From assembly GCF_004363805.1 (NCBI RefSeq), contig NZ_SNZP01000004.1, forward strand, positions 1 to 64,000: a DNA stretch of 64,000 bases. Direction: 5' to 3'. The position numbers and the translations under genes are program-made. Shown here piece by piece: positions 46,547 through 53,957 of the stretch; position 1 is the first letter of the stretch, and each line of letters opens with the position of its first letter. The notes beneath the pieces are model-generated. The model was given only the letters and a program-made list of their open reading frames with translations, ran no database searches and had not been told where the DNA came from. This DNA is from Paludibacterium purpuratum. GTDB lineage: Bacteria; Pseudomonadota; Gammaproteobacteria; Burkholderiales; Chromobacteriaceae.

Positions 46547-47549
46547 AGAAGCGCAAAGTGCCGCCGAAGTGGTCGCTGCGCAGCATATGTATGCCGATGA
46601 ACGCCTGGCGATGCTGGGCCGCTTGCTGGTTCAGCATCCGCCCCGCTTGGCGCTGACGGTGGCGCGCGGCAGTTCGGATCATGCCGCCAACTATTTCGCC
46701 TACCTGGCCATGCAGCGCCAGGGGGTGCCGGTGGTGTCGCTGCCGATGTCGCTGGTGACCTTGCACCACGCGCCGCTGAATGTCAGCGGCCAACTGGCCG
46801 TAGCCTTGTCCCAGTCCGGCCAGAGCCCGGACCTGGTGGAGACGATGAGCATGCTCGGCCGCGCCGGCGCGGTGACGGTCGCCATGGTCAATCAGCACGA
46901 ATCGCCGCTGGCCGATTGTTGCGAATGGGTCGTGCCGTTGTGCGCCGGCCCGGAAAAGAGCGTGGCCGCGACCAAGAGTTATATCGCCTCGCTGTCCGCC
47001 GTCGCACGGCTGGTGGCGCATTGGCAGGGTGACGAAGCGCTGCTGTCGGCGCTGGAAACTTTGCCGGAGCGCTTGGGCGACGCAGTCAAACAAGACTGGT
47101 CGCGCGCCATTGACGTGCTGGCGCCGGCCGACCGGATCATGGTGGTCGGGCGTGGCCTCGGTTTCGCCGTGGCGCTGGAATCGGCGCTCAAGTTCAAGGA
47201 AACCTGTGCCCTGCAGGCCGAGGCCTTCAGCAGCGCCGAAATCAAACATGGCCCGATGGCGTTGATCGACGAAGGCTACCCGCTGTTGATCTACGCACCG
47301 CGTAGCCCGGAGCAGGCCGGCCTGATCGCGCTGGCGCGCGAAATGCGCGAGCGCGGTGCCCGTGTCCTGTTGGCCGCACCGGCCGACGTGGCCGAACGCG
47401 AGCTGACGCTCTCGATCGCCGATGACGAAGTGCTCGATCCGCTGTTGGCGATCCAAAGCTTCTATTTGATGGCGGCCCACCTGTCGGAAGCCCGTGGCAT
47501 GAACCCCGACCAGCCGCGCCATCTTTCGAAAGTGACGCGCACCGTCTGA
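46527..47549 (+). CDS. SIS-domain glucosamine-6-phosphate deaminase (NagB-II type)
   Basis: 340 aa with two SIS domains, like the isomerase half of GlmS but without the glutaminase part. Landmarks are VARGSSDHAANYFAYLAMQ, ALSQSGQSPDLVETMSMLGRAGAVTVAMVNQ, EKSVAATKSYIASL, VVGRGLGFAVALESALKFKETCALQAEAFSSAEIKHGPMALID and the C-terminal RHLSKVTRTV. Such NagB-II proteins replace classical NagB and convert GlcN-6-P to fructose-6-P. The start is a TTG at 46527, chosen because AAGGAG lies 6 bases upstream; ATG 46539 is the alternative. Confidence 0.9.
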   Translation: MSSLMLEEAQSAAEVVAAQHMYADERLAMLGRLLVQHPPRLALTVARGSSDHAANYFAYLAMQRQGVPVVSLPMSLVTLHHAPLNVSGQLAVALSQSGQSPDLVETMSMLGRAGAVTVAMVNQHESPLADCCEWVVPLCAGPEKSVAATKSYIASLSAVARLVAHWQGDEALLSALETLPERLGDAVKQDWSRAIDVLAPADRIMVVGRGLGFAVALESALKFKETCALQAEAFSSAEIKHGPMALIDEGYPLLIYAPRSPEQAGLIALAREMRERGARVLLAAPADVAERELTLSIADDEVLDPLLAIQSFYLMAAHLSEARGMNPDQPRHLSKVTRTV

Positions 47550-47579
47550 CGACCGGTGTCTTAGGAACAGGAAAACATC

Positions 47580-50087
47580 ATGACCCAAGCGCTCGAACTC
47601 AAAGCCCCGCTCTCAGGCAAGGCGCTGCCATTGTCCCAGGTGCCCGATCCGGTTTTCGCCGGACTGATGATGGGTGACGGCCTGGCCATCGACCCAACCA
47701 GCGGCACGCTGCTCGCGCCGTGCGATGGGGTGATCGCGCAGGTCGCGCGCACCGGTCATGCCCTGACCCTGACCGCAGCCAATGGCGCCGAGATCCTGAT
47801 GCATGTCGGCATCGATACCGTCAGCCTGAAAGGCGAGGGATTTCGGCCGCTGGTAGCGCAAGGGGCCTCGGTGACGTGCGGTCAGCCGCTGATCGAAGCC
47901 GATTTGGGTTTTATCGCCGGCAAAGTGCCGTCGCTGATCACCGTGGTGGTGATCGCCAATAGCGATGCCTATGTGCCGCAGTCCCGCGCCGAAGGCGCGC
48001 TGACGGCCGGCCAGTCGGCATTCATGAGTGTGCATGCCAAGGGTGAGGCTAAGCCTGTCGAGACGGTCGCGGCGGATGCCGGTACGTCGGCCTGGGCGGT
48101 GGTCGGCCATGGCGACGGCGTGCATGCGCGGCCGGCTGCGATGATCCAGGCGGCCGCCAAGGGTTTCAACGCGCGCGTGGTGTTGCGATTCGCCGGCCAG
48201 GAGGCGAGTGCGCGCAGCGTGGTGGCCTTGATGGGGCTGGGCATCGGTCATGGCGACCGGGTGGAAGTGCTGGCCAGCGGCGCCGAGGCCGAGCAGGCAT
48301 TGGCGGCCGTCGTCGAAGCATTGCAAGCGCAAAGCCCGAGTGCCCACACCGAACTCGGAGCGGAATCTGCCGGTGCGCCGATAGCATTGGGCGCCGGTAA
48401 GATCGGCGGCGTGTTGGCGGCGCCGGGGCTGGCGATTGGGCCGGTGGCGCAATTTACCGCCGCCGATCCGCGCGTGATGGAGACGGCTGGCGAGCTGGGC
48501 GCGGAGTACAACGCGTTGGCGCAGGCGCTGGCCACGGTGCGTAGCGAGATCATGACGCAGGTGCATGCCGCGCTCAAGCGGGGCGACAAGGCGCTGCAGG
48601 CCATTTTCGATGCCCATCTGGCTCTGTTGGACGATCCGGAATTGATCGGCGGCGCCGAACGAGCGATCGGGCAGGGCTCTAGCGCCGGATGCGCTTTCCG
48701 CGACGCTTCGCAAGCTCAGCGCCGCATTCTGCTGGCCATGAACAATCCCTTATTGGCGGAGCGCGCAGGCGATCTGAAGGATCTGGAGCGCCGAGTGCTG
48801 TTGGCGATCAGTGGCGATGTGGATGAAAAGCCGGTGGTGCCGCCGCGCTCGATTCTGATCGCCGACGATCTGACGCCGTCCGATCTGGCGGCGCTGCCGG
48901 CGGATGCGCTGGCCGGTGTCGTGTTGGCGCGCGGCGGTGCGACTTCGCATGTGGCGATCCTGGTGCGCGCACGCGGTATTCCGGCCATCGTGGCCGCGGG
49001 CCCGGCCGCGCTACAGATCGAAAACGGTCGTCAAGTGTTGCTCGACGCCACGACCGGCGTGCTGGACACCTGCCCGGCGGCCGAGGCGCTGCAGGACGCA
49101 GAGCGACAGATCGACCAACGCCACGCCATGCTGGAGCAGGTGAAGCGCAAAGCCGCAGAGCCGGCGCAGACCCTCGATGGCCATGCGATCGAAGTGGCGG
49201 CCAATATCGCCAACGAGCGCGATGCGCGCGAAGCCGTGCGTTGCGGCGCCGATAGCGTCGGCCTGCTGCGCAGCGAATTCTTGTTTATCGATCGCGAATC
49301 GGCGCCGACCCGCGCCGAGCAGCAGGTTGCCTACCAAGCAGTGTTGGATGCCATGGCCGGCCGTAGCGCCATCATGCGCACGCTGGACGTCGGCGGCGAC
49401 AAGGATGTGCCCTACCTGACGCTGCCGCCGGAAGACAATCCGGCACTGGGCCTGCGCGGCGTGCGCAGCGGTTTTGCCCGGCCGGCGCTGTTGGACGATC
49501 AACTGGCGGCCCTCTTGGCCACCCGTCCGGCCAGCAAGCTGCGCATCCTGCTGCCGATGGTGGCCGACGTGGCGGATCTGCTGCGGGTCAAGACCCGGCT
49601 CACCGAACTGGCCGCCGAAATGGGGGTCGACGAACTACCGCAACTGGGGGTGATGATCGAGGTGCCCTCGGCCGCCATGCTGGCCGATCAGTTGGCCGAG
49701 CACGCCGATTTCCTGTCTATCGGCACCAACGACCTGACGCAATACACCCTGGCGCGCGATCGCTGCAATCCCGAACTGGCGGCCGGTCTCGACCATATGC
49801 ACCCCGCACTGCTGCGCCTGATCGCCCAAACCACCGCCGGTGCGGCCAAGCACGGCCGCTGGGTCGGCGTCTGCGGTGCCATGGCCTCGGATCTGGAGGC
49901 CGCGCCGGTACTGATCGGCTTGGGTGTGACCGAATTGTCGGTCAGCCCTGGGCTGGTGCCCGAACTCAAGGCCAGGGTACGTGCCCTGGATCTGGCCATG
50001 TGTCGACGAGAAGTGCAGCCGTTGCTGCAGTTGGCGTCGGCCGCGGAAGTCCGCGCGCGTGCGCGCGAAATTTGGCCGCAAGCGTAG
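47580..50087 (+). CDS. Multiphosphoryl PTS protein: EIIA(Glc type)-HPr-EI
   Basis: 835 aa. A Crr-like EIIA domain (1-150; phospho-His75 in ILMHVGIDT) is followed by HPr (about 168-260; His182 in GDGVHARPAAMIQ) and Enzyme I (about 275-835; His457 in ARGGATSHVAILVRARGIPAIVA, with GLLRSEFLFIDR, PYLTLPPEDNPALGLRGVR and TNDLTQYTLARDRCNPELA). It carries the whole PEP-to-EIIB phosphate relay in one chain, dedicated to the GlcNAc permease encoded next. It lies 30 bases after the deaminase gene, with AGGAACAGGAAA before the ATG. Confidence 0.95.
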   Translation: MTQALELKAPLSGKALPLSQVPDPVFAGLMMGDGLAIDPTSGTLLAPCDGVIAQVARTGHALTLTAANGAEILMHVGIDTVSLKGEGFRPLVAQGASVTCGQPLIEADLGFIAGKVPSLITVVVIANSDAYVPQSRAEGALTAGQSAFMSVHAKGEAKPVETVAADAGTSAWAVVGHGDGVHARPAAMIQAAAKGFNARVVLRFAGQEASARSVVALMGLGIGHGDRVEVLASGAEAEQALAAVVEALQAQSPSAHTELGAESAGAPIALGAGKIGGVLAAPGLAIGPVAQFTAADPRVMETAGELGAEYNALAQALATVRSEIMTQVHAALKRGDKALQAIFDAHLALLDDPELIGGAERAIGQGSSAGCAFRDASQAQRRILLAMNNPLLAERAGDLKDLERRVLLAISGDVDEKPVVPPRSILIADDLTPSDLAALPADALAGVVLARGGATSHVAILVRARGIPAIVAAGPAALQIENGRQVLLDATTGVLDTCPAAEALQDAERQIDQRHAMLEQVKRKAAEPAQTLDGHAIEVAANIANERDAREAVRCGADSVGLLRSEFLFIDRESAPTRAEQQVAYQAVLDAMAGRSAIMRTLDVGGDKDVPYLTLPPEDNPALGLRGVRSGFARPALLDDQLAALLATRPASKLRILLPMVADVADLLRVKTRLTELAAEMGVDELPQLGVMIEVPSAAMLADQLAEHADFLSIGTNDLTQYTLARDRCNPELAAGLDHMHPALLRLIAQTTAGAAKHGRWVGVCGAMASDLEAAPVLIGLGVTELSVSPGLVPELKARVRALDLAMCRREVQPLLQLASAAEVRARAREIWPQA

Positions 50088-50117
50088 GCGGCTTTTTTCA
50101 ACACAGGGAGATGTGTG

Positions 50118-51770
50118 ATGTCGATGAATAAATTCGCCGGCATTCAGCAGTTGGGGCGTGCCCTCATGCTGCCGATTGCCGTGCTGCCGGTCGCGGGTTT
50201 ACTCCTGCGTCTCGGTCAGCCGGACTTGTTGAACATCGCTTGGTTGGCACAAGCCGGCGGGGCGATCTTCGATAATCTGGCGCTGATCTTCGCCATAGGC
50301 GTCGCGGTGGGCTTTGCCAAGGAAAACAACGGCACCGCCGGCCTGGCTGGCGTGGTCGGTTATTTGATCCTGACCTCCGTGCTCAAGGCGCTCGACGACA
50401 AAATCAACATGGGGGTGCTCTCGGGCATCATCATGGGTCTGGTCGCCGGCGGCTTGTACAACCGTTACAAGGACATCAAGCTGCCGCCGTATCTGGCCTT
50501 CTTCGGCGGCAAGCGTTTCGTGCCCATTGCGACCGGTTTGAGTAGCGTGGTATTGGGCTTGGTGTTCAGCGTGGTTTGGCCACCGATCCAAAACGGCATC
50601 GACGCCATCGGTCACTGGCTGATCAACGCCGGCAGCATCGGCCTGTTCGTCTATGGCGTGCTCAACCGCCTGCTGATCGTGACCGGTCTGCACCACATCC
50701 TCAATTCGCTGGTGTGGTTCGTGTTCGGCAGCTTCCCGGGCGCGGCCGGCAAGATCGCCACCGGCGACCTGAATCGCTTCTTTGCCGGCGACCCGACAGC
50801 CGGCGCCTTCATGGCCGGTTTCTTCCCGATCATGATGTTCGGCCTGCCGGCAGCTTGCCTGGCCATGTATCGTTGCGCCAAGACCGAAAACAAGAAGGCC
50901 GTGGCCGGCCTGCTGTTGTCGATGGCGTTGACCGCCTTCCTGACCGGCGTCACTGAGCCGGTCGAGTTCGGCTTCATGTTCCTGGCGCCGGTGTTGTATG
51001 CCATCCACGCCGTGCTGACTGGTTTGTCGATGGTCATTGCCCACCTGCTGCATATCCGGCTGGGCTTTACCTTCTCGGCCGGTTTGTTCGACTACCTGCT
51101 CTCCAGCGGCAAGGGTGAAAACCCGCTGCTGATGCTGCCGGTCGGCTTGGTGTACTTCGTGGTGTACTACGTGGTGTTCAGCTTCGCGATCCGCAAGTTC
51201 AACCTGATGACGCCGGGTCGCGAAGACAACGCGCCTGTGGTGGTCGATCAGTCGATCACCGCCAGCGACCGCGCCCGTGGTTTCATCACTGCCCTGGGCG
51301 GTGCCGCCAATCTGAAGTCGGTCGATGCCTGCACCACCCGTCTGCGTCTCGAAGTGGTCGATGGTCAAGCGTTGGACGAAGCGGCGCTCAAGGCGCTGGG
51401 TTCGCGCGGCATGATTCGCCCGGCAGCGGGTAGCGTGCAAGTGGTGATCGGCCCGGAAGCCGACTTGGTGGCCGATGAAATCCGTCAGGCGTTGCATCAA
51501 ATGCAAGGTGCGCAGGCCGCACCGTCGAGCACGCCAAATTTTGACCGCGCCCGCTGGACGGCAGCATTGGGCGGCGAAAGCAATATTTTCAATGTCGAGC
51601 AGGTGGCCGGTACCCGCCTGCGCGTCGAAGTGGCGGACAGCGGCCGCGTCGACGAAACGGCGCTGAAGTCGCTGGGCGCGGTGGAAGTTGTGCCGTTCTC
51701 CAGCACGCTGTTGCATGTGGTTCTAGCGGGCGACGCCGATCAGGCAGTGTCTGCGCTGAGCCAAAAATGA
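50118..51770 (+). CDS. nagE: PTS N-acetylglucosamine permease EIICB(B')
   Basis: 550 aa. The EIIC domain (1-360) has NKFAGIQQLGRALMLPIAVLPVAGLLLRLGQPD, the GlcNAc-type signature LHHILNSLVWF and the TEPVEFGFMFLAP loop. An EIIB domain with phospho-Cys405 (SVDACTTRLRLEV) follows, then a second EIIB-like domain (about 475-550) in which the Cys position is Ala497 (EQVAGTRLRVEV). There is no EIIA domain; that is supplied by the preceding fused protein. It imports GlcNAc as GlcNAc-6-P. ATG 50118 has GGGAG 7 bases upstream. Confidence 0.94.
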   Translation: MSMNKFAGIQQLGRALMLPIAVLPVAGLLLRLGQPDLLNIAWLAQAGGAIFDNLALIFAIGVAVGFAKENNGTAGLAGVVGYLILTSVLKALDDKINMGVLSGIIMGLVAGGLYNRYKDIKLPPYLAFFGGKRFVPIATGLSSVVLGLVFSVVWPPIQNGIDAIGHWLINAGSIGLFVYGVLNRLLIVTGLHHILNSLVWFVFGSFPGAAGKIATGDLNRFFAGDPTAGAFMAGFFPIMMFGLPAACLAMYRCAKTENKKAVAGLLLSMALTAFLTGVTEPVEFGFMFLAPVLYAIHAVLTGLSMVIAHLLHIRLGFTFSAGLFDYLLSSGKGENPLLMLPVGLVYFVVYYVVFSFAIRKFNLMTPGREDNAPVVVDQSITASDRARGFITALGGAANLKSVDACTTRLRLEVVDGQALDEAALKALGSRGMIRPAAGSVQVVIGPEADLVADEIRQALHQMQGAQAAPSSTPNFDRARWTAALGGESNIFNVEQVAGTRLRVEVADSGRVDETALKSLGAVEVVPFSSTLLHVVLAGDADQAVSALSQK

Positions 51771-51797
51771 TCGACTGACGTCGATCGACTCCCCCGC

Positions 51798-51828
51798 AAC
51801 CGGACGCCTTGTGCGTCCGGTTTTTTTC
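51798..51828 (+). terminator. Terminator of the GlcNAc operon
   Basis: AACCGGACGC (51798-51807) and GCGTCCGGTT (51813-51822) with a 5-base loop, followed by TTTTTT. A perfect intrinsic terminator 28 bases after nagE. Confidence 0.93.
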
Positions 51829-51841
51829 GTGGACCGGGGAT

Positions 51842-52285
51842 TTATTCGGTCTCGACGACTTCCGGCATGCGCAATGGCACCGGCACATCGATGACGATGG
51901 ATGTCTTGGTGTCGCCGTATTGCATCAGCCGGGCGATCAACGCCTGCAGGTCGGGCATGGAGTGTACCGCCACCTTCAGCAGCAGGCCGCTGGTGCCGGT
52001 CACCGAGAAGCACTCCAGAATTTCCGGCATCGTGCCCAACTGTTCCATCACGATGTAATAGTCCTGGTGCTTGACGGTCAGCTCGATCAGACCTTGAATC
52101 GGATAGCCGATCTTGGCGGGATTGATGCGCGCGTGATAGCCGGTGATCACCCCGGCGTGCTCCAGTTTTTCCACCCGATCCGCCACCGCGGGCGCCGACA
52201 GATTGACCCGCCGCGCCAGTTCGGCATAGCTGATTCGTGCGTTTTCGTGCAGCGCAGTGAGTATTTTCTTATCGAACTTATCCAT
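51842..52285 (-). CDS. Lrp/AsnC-family transcriptional regulator
   Basis: 147 aa. The N-terminal HTH (MDKFDKKILTALHENARISYAELARRVNLSAPAVADRVEKLEHAGVITGYHARINPAKIG) is standard Lrp/AsnC, followed by a RAM ligand-binding domain (about 70-145, ECFSVTGTSGLLLKVAVHSMPDLQALIARLMQYGDTKTSIVI). It senses an amino acid or similar small ligand; the target is not shown. The ATG at 52285 is chosen; a minus-strand TATAAT lies at 52316-52311, 26 bases upstream. Confidence 0.92.
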   Translation of the reverse strand: MDKFDKKILTALHENARISYAELARRVNLSAPAVADRVEKLEHAGVITGYHARINPAKIGYPIQGLIELTVKHQDYYIVMEQLGTMPEILECFSVTGTSGLLLKVAVHSMPDLQALIARLMQYGDTKTSIVIDVPVPLRMPEVVETE

Positions 52286-52310
52286 GACTTCGAATCGAAG
52301 GTAAAACCTC

Positions 52311-52316
52311 ATTATA
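52311..52316 (-). promoter_or_regulatory. -10 box of the Lrp-family gene
   Basis: Perfect TATAAT on the minus strand, 26 bases before the start codon; the -35 region is weak. Confidence 0.5.
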
Positions 52317-52385
52317 AACGAGCATTCGTAGCTATCGAGCGATTATTATCAGGGGAACTCCATTAATCAATGTATGGGTCGTCCG

Positions 52386-52575
52386 TACAATACGAGCCTT
52401 CAGCGGTGCTTTGCTCCGCTACCGGATCTGTTGCGGAAAACTGTCCTGTCCCGTTGTGACATTTCCCTCCGCGACTGTCCTGGTGATCTCTTTGTCCCTG
52501 GTCATAAGTCATTGTCTTGCAATGTTGACGGCGACCCTTTATCCGAGCCTGTTTTTTGACAGGCTCGTTTTTTTT
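52386..52575 (+). ncRNA. Candidate small RNA with its own terminator
   Basis: The gap 52286-52598 lies between two minus-strand genes, yet it ends with a perfect + strand intrinsic terminator. A possible -10 TACAAT (52386-52391) with a poor -35 (TTAATC, 52363-52368) would start an RNA of about 175-180 bases near 52398. A 61-codon open frame (52374-52559) runs through it but lacks a ribosome-binding site. It could instead be a back-up terminator for read-through or the 3' end stabiliser of the minus operon. Confidence 0.35.
52544..52575 (+). terminator. Orphan + strand intrinsic terminator
   Basis: CGAGCCTGT (52544-52552), TTTTTG, ACAGGCTCG (52559-52567), then eight T's. On the minus strand the hairpin is followed by GATAAAGG, so it terminates only rightward transcription; no + strand gene precedes it within 770 bases. 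Confidence 0.85.
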
Positions 52576-52598
52576 GCCTATTGCGCGCGCCGCGCCGA

Positions 52599-53957
52599 CT
52601 AGCCGATCCCCATATAACGCAGGCCGTTCAGATAACCGAACACCAGGATCCCCATCGCCAGCGAAAAGCGCAGATGCAGTCCGAAGCTCACGCGGTTTGG
52701 CGAGGTGGATAAGCTGGCGGCTGCCAGGAGCGCGCTGATCGACACCGGAGACAGTAGCTGAGCGGCCAGGAACATGGTGCTCCAGGCCAAGTACTGCAGC
52801 GTCAGGCTGCCCAGCACCGCATTGTTGACCAGCGGGAACAGCAGGTTGAACAAGATCAGCGGGTGGACGCCTAGCGCGGCGATGAGCGGCAAGGCGAATA
52901 CCAAGAGCGCCGAGGCGATCCACGGCGACTGCCAGGCCGCGGCCAGCCACGGTCCGATACCCGGCAGCATCGGTGCGTGCGCCAGTGTTTGCGCCAAGAG
53001 GCCGCAGGTCAACAGCAGAACCACTTCGGCACTGCCTGTCTGTAGCGCGCCGCCGACTTCCGCCATGGCCGACTCGATGCTGCGTCGAGTGAACAGCGTG
53101 TCGGCAAGATAGAGCACCGCGCCGGCCAAGGCGATGCAAGAGGGGATGGCCAGCCCGAGAGCCAAACCCGCGAGGAAACACCCCCAGAAGCCCAATACGT
53201 ACCAGACCAGGCCAGGTGCCGGCGTGGTCGGCGTCTCCGATGGCATCAGCGTCAACGAGGTGGTCAACAGCGAAGCCAGCCCCAGCACAAAGAGCGGTGC
53301 GCCCAGGAGGGCGACTTTCAGTGCGTCGAGTCCGGGCAGCGATGCGCTGACCGCTGCCGATGCGACCGTTGTCGGCACGATCAGCATCGTCAGGCTGACC
53401 GCCCGCATCGGAATCTTGGCCGCCGCCATGCGCGGCCGGGCGATCGGGCCCAGTACGGTGGCGAATAGCGGAATCGTTGCCATGCTCAAGGGCAGCGCCA
53501 ATAGCGAGGCCAGCGCGCCAAACGACACGGCGCGCCAACGCGTGGCCAGCCGGTCGCCCTGGCGCATGATCAGCGCTTGCAGCCCAAGCCGGCCCACCAG
53601 CCGTTGCAGCATGGCGATCCCGAACATCAGTTCGACCACCGTCCGATAACGCATGAGGCCCGCGGCCAGATCGAGGTGGCGTCCGGCGCCGAGCGTCAGC
53701 GCGAGCGTGACGGCCAGCATCAACAGCGCCAGCTGGCCGGAGAGTTTTTTGAGCCAGAATGGGGCCGTCGGTAGCGCAAAGGCCAAGCAGGCCGCGATAA
53801 GCAGCGGGCTTTGCCAAGGCGATGCCGAAGGAATCAGAAACGCCAGCACGATGGCCAGCGCTGCCAGCATCGGACCGGCCGGCGCCATATACAGGCCGCC
53901 CGGCAGGTCAATGCCGGCGCGCCGGGTACGACGCGCCGCCAGATCAAACCGACTCAT
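52599..53957 (-). CDS. Polytopic inner-membrane protein, putative permease (IT-superfamily-like)
   Basis: 452 aa with about 11-12 predicted transmembrane segments. Two similar loops, PTTVASAAVSASLPGLD (about 195-211) and LSPVSISALLAAASL (about 405-420), one in each half, resemble the paired re-entrant motifs of ion-transporter-superfamily carriers (citrate, gluconate, dicarboxylate). I do not recognise a specific family. It overlaps the end of the FAD/NAD(P) oxidoreductase gene by 14 bases and is the last gene of the minus operon. The substrate is unknown; co-transcription suggests it moves a substrate or product of the oxidoreductase. Confidence 0.72.
   Translation of the reverse strand: MSRFDLAARRTRRAGIDLPGGLYMAPAGPMLAALAIVLAFLIPSASPWQSPLLIAACLAFALPTAPFWLKKLSGQLALLMLAVTLALTLGAGRHLDLAAGLMRYRTVVELMFGIAMLQRLVGRLGLQALIMRQGDRLATRWRAVSFGALASLLALPLSMATIPLFATVLGPIARPRMAAAKIPMRAVSLTMLIVPTTVASAAVSASLPGLDALKVALLGAPLFVLGLASLLTTSLTLMPSETPTTPAPGLVWYVLGFWGCFLAGLALGLAIPSCIALAGAVLYLADTLFTRRSIESAMAEVGGALQTGSAEVVLLLTCGLLAQTLAHAPMLPGIGPWLAAAWQSPWIASALLVFALPLIAALGVHPLILFNLLFPLVNNAVLGSLTLQYLAWSTMFLAAQLLSPVSISALLAAASLSTSPNRVSFGLHLRFSLAMGILVFGYLNGLRYMGIG

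Noticed and set aside
52374-52559. 61-codon + strand frame inside the candidate sRNA
   Set aside because: No ribosome-binding site, stop lies inside the terminator stem, no recognisable protein features.
52363-53817. Long minus-strand frame overlapping the permease gene
   Set aside because: The alternative frame (52599-53957) gives a coherent membrane protein with a start overlapping the upstream gene; this one gives Arg/Gly-rich noise.
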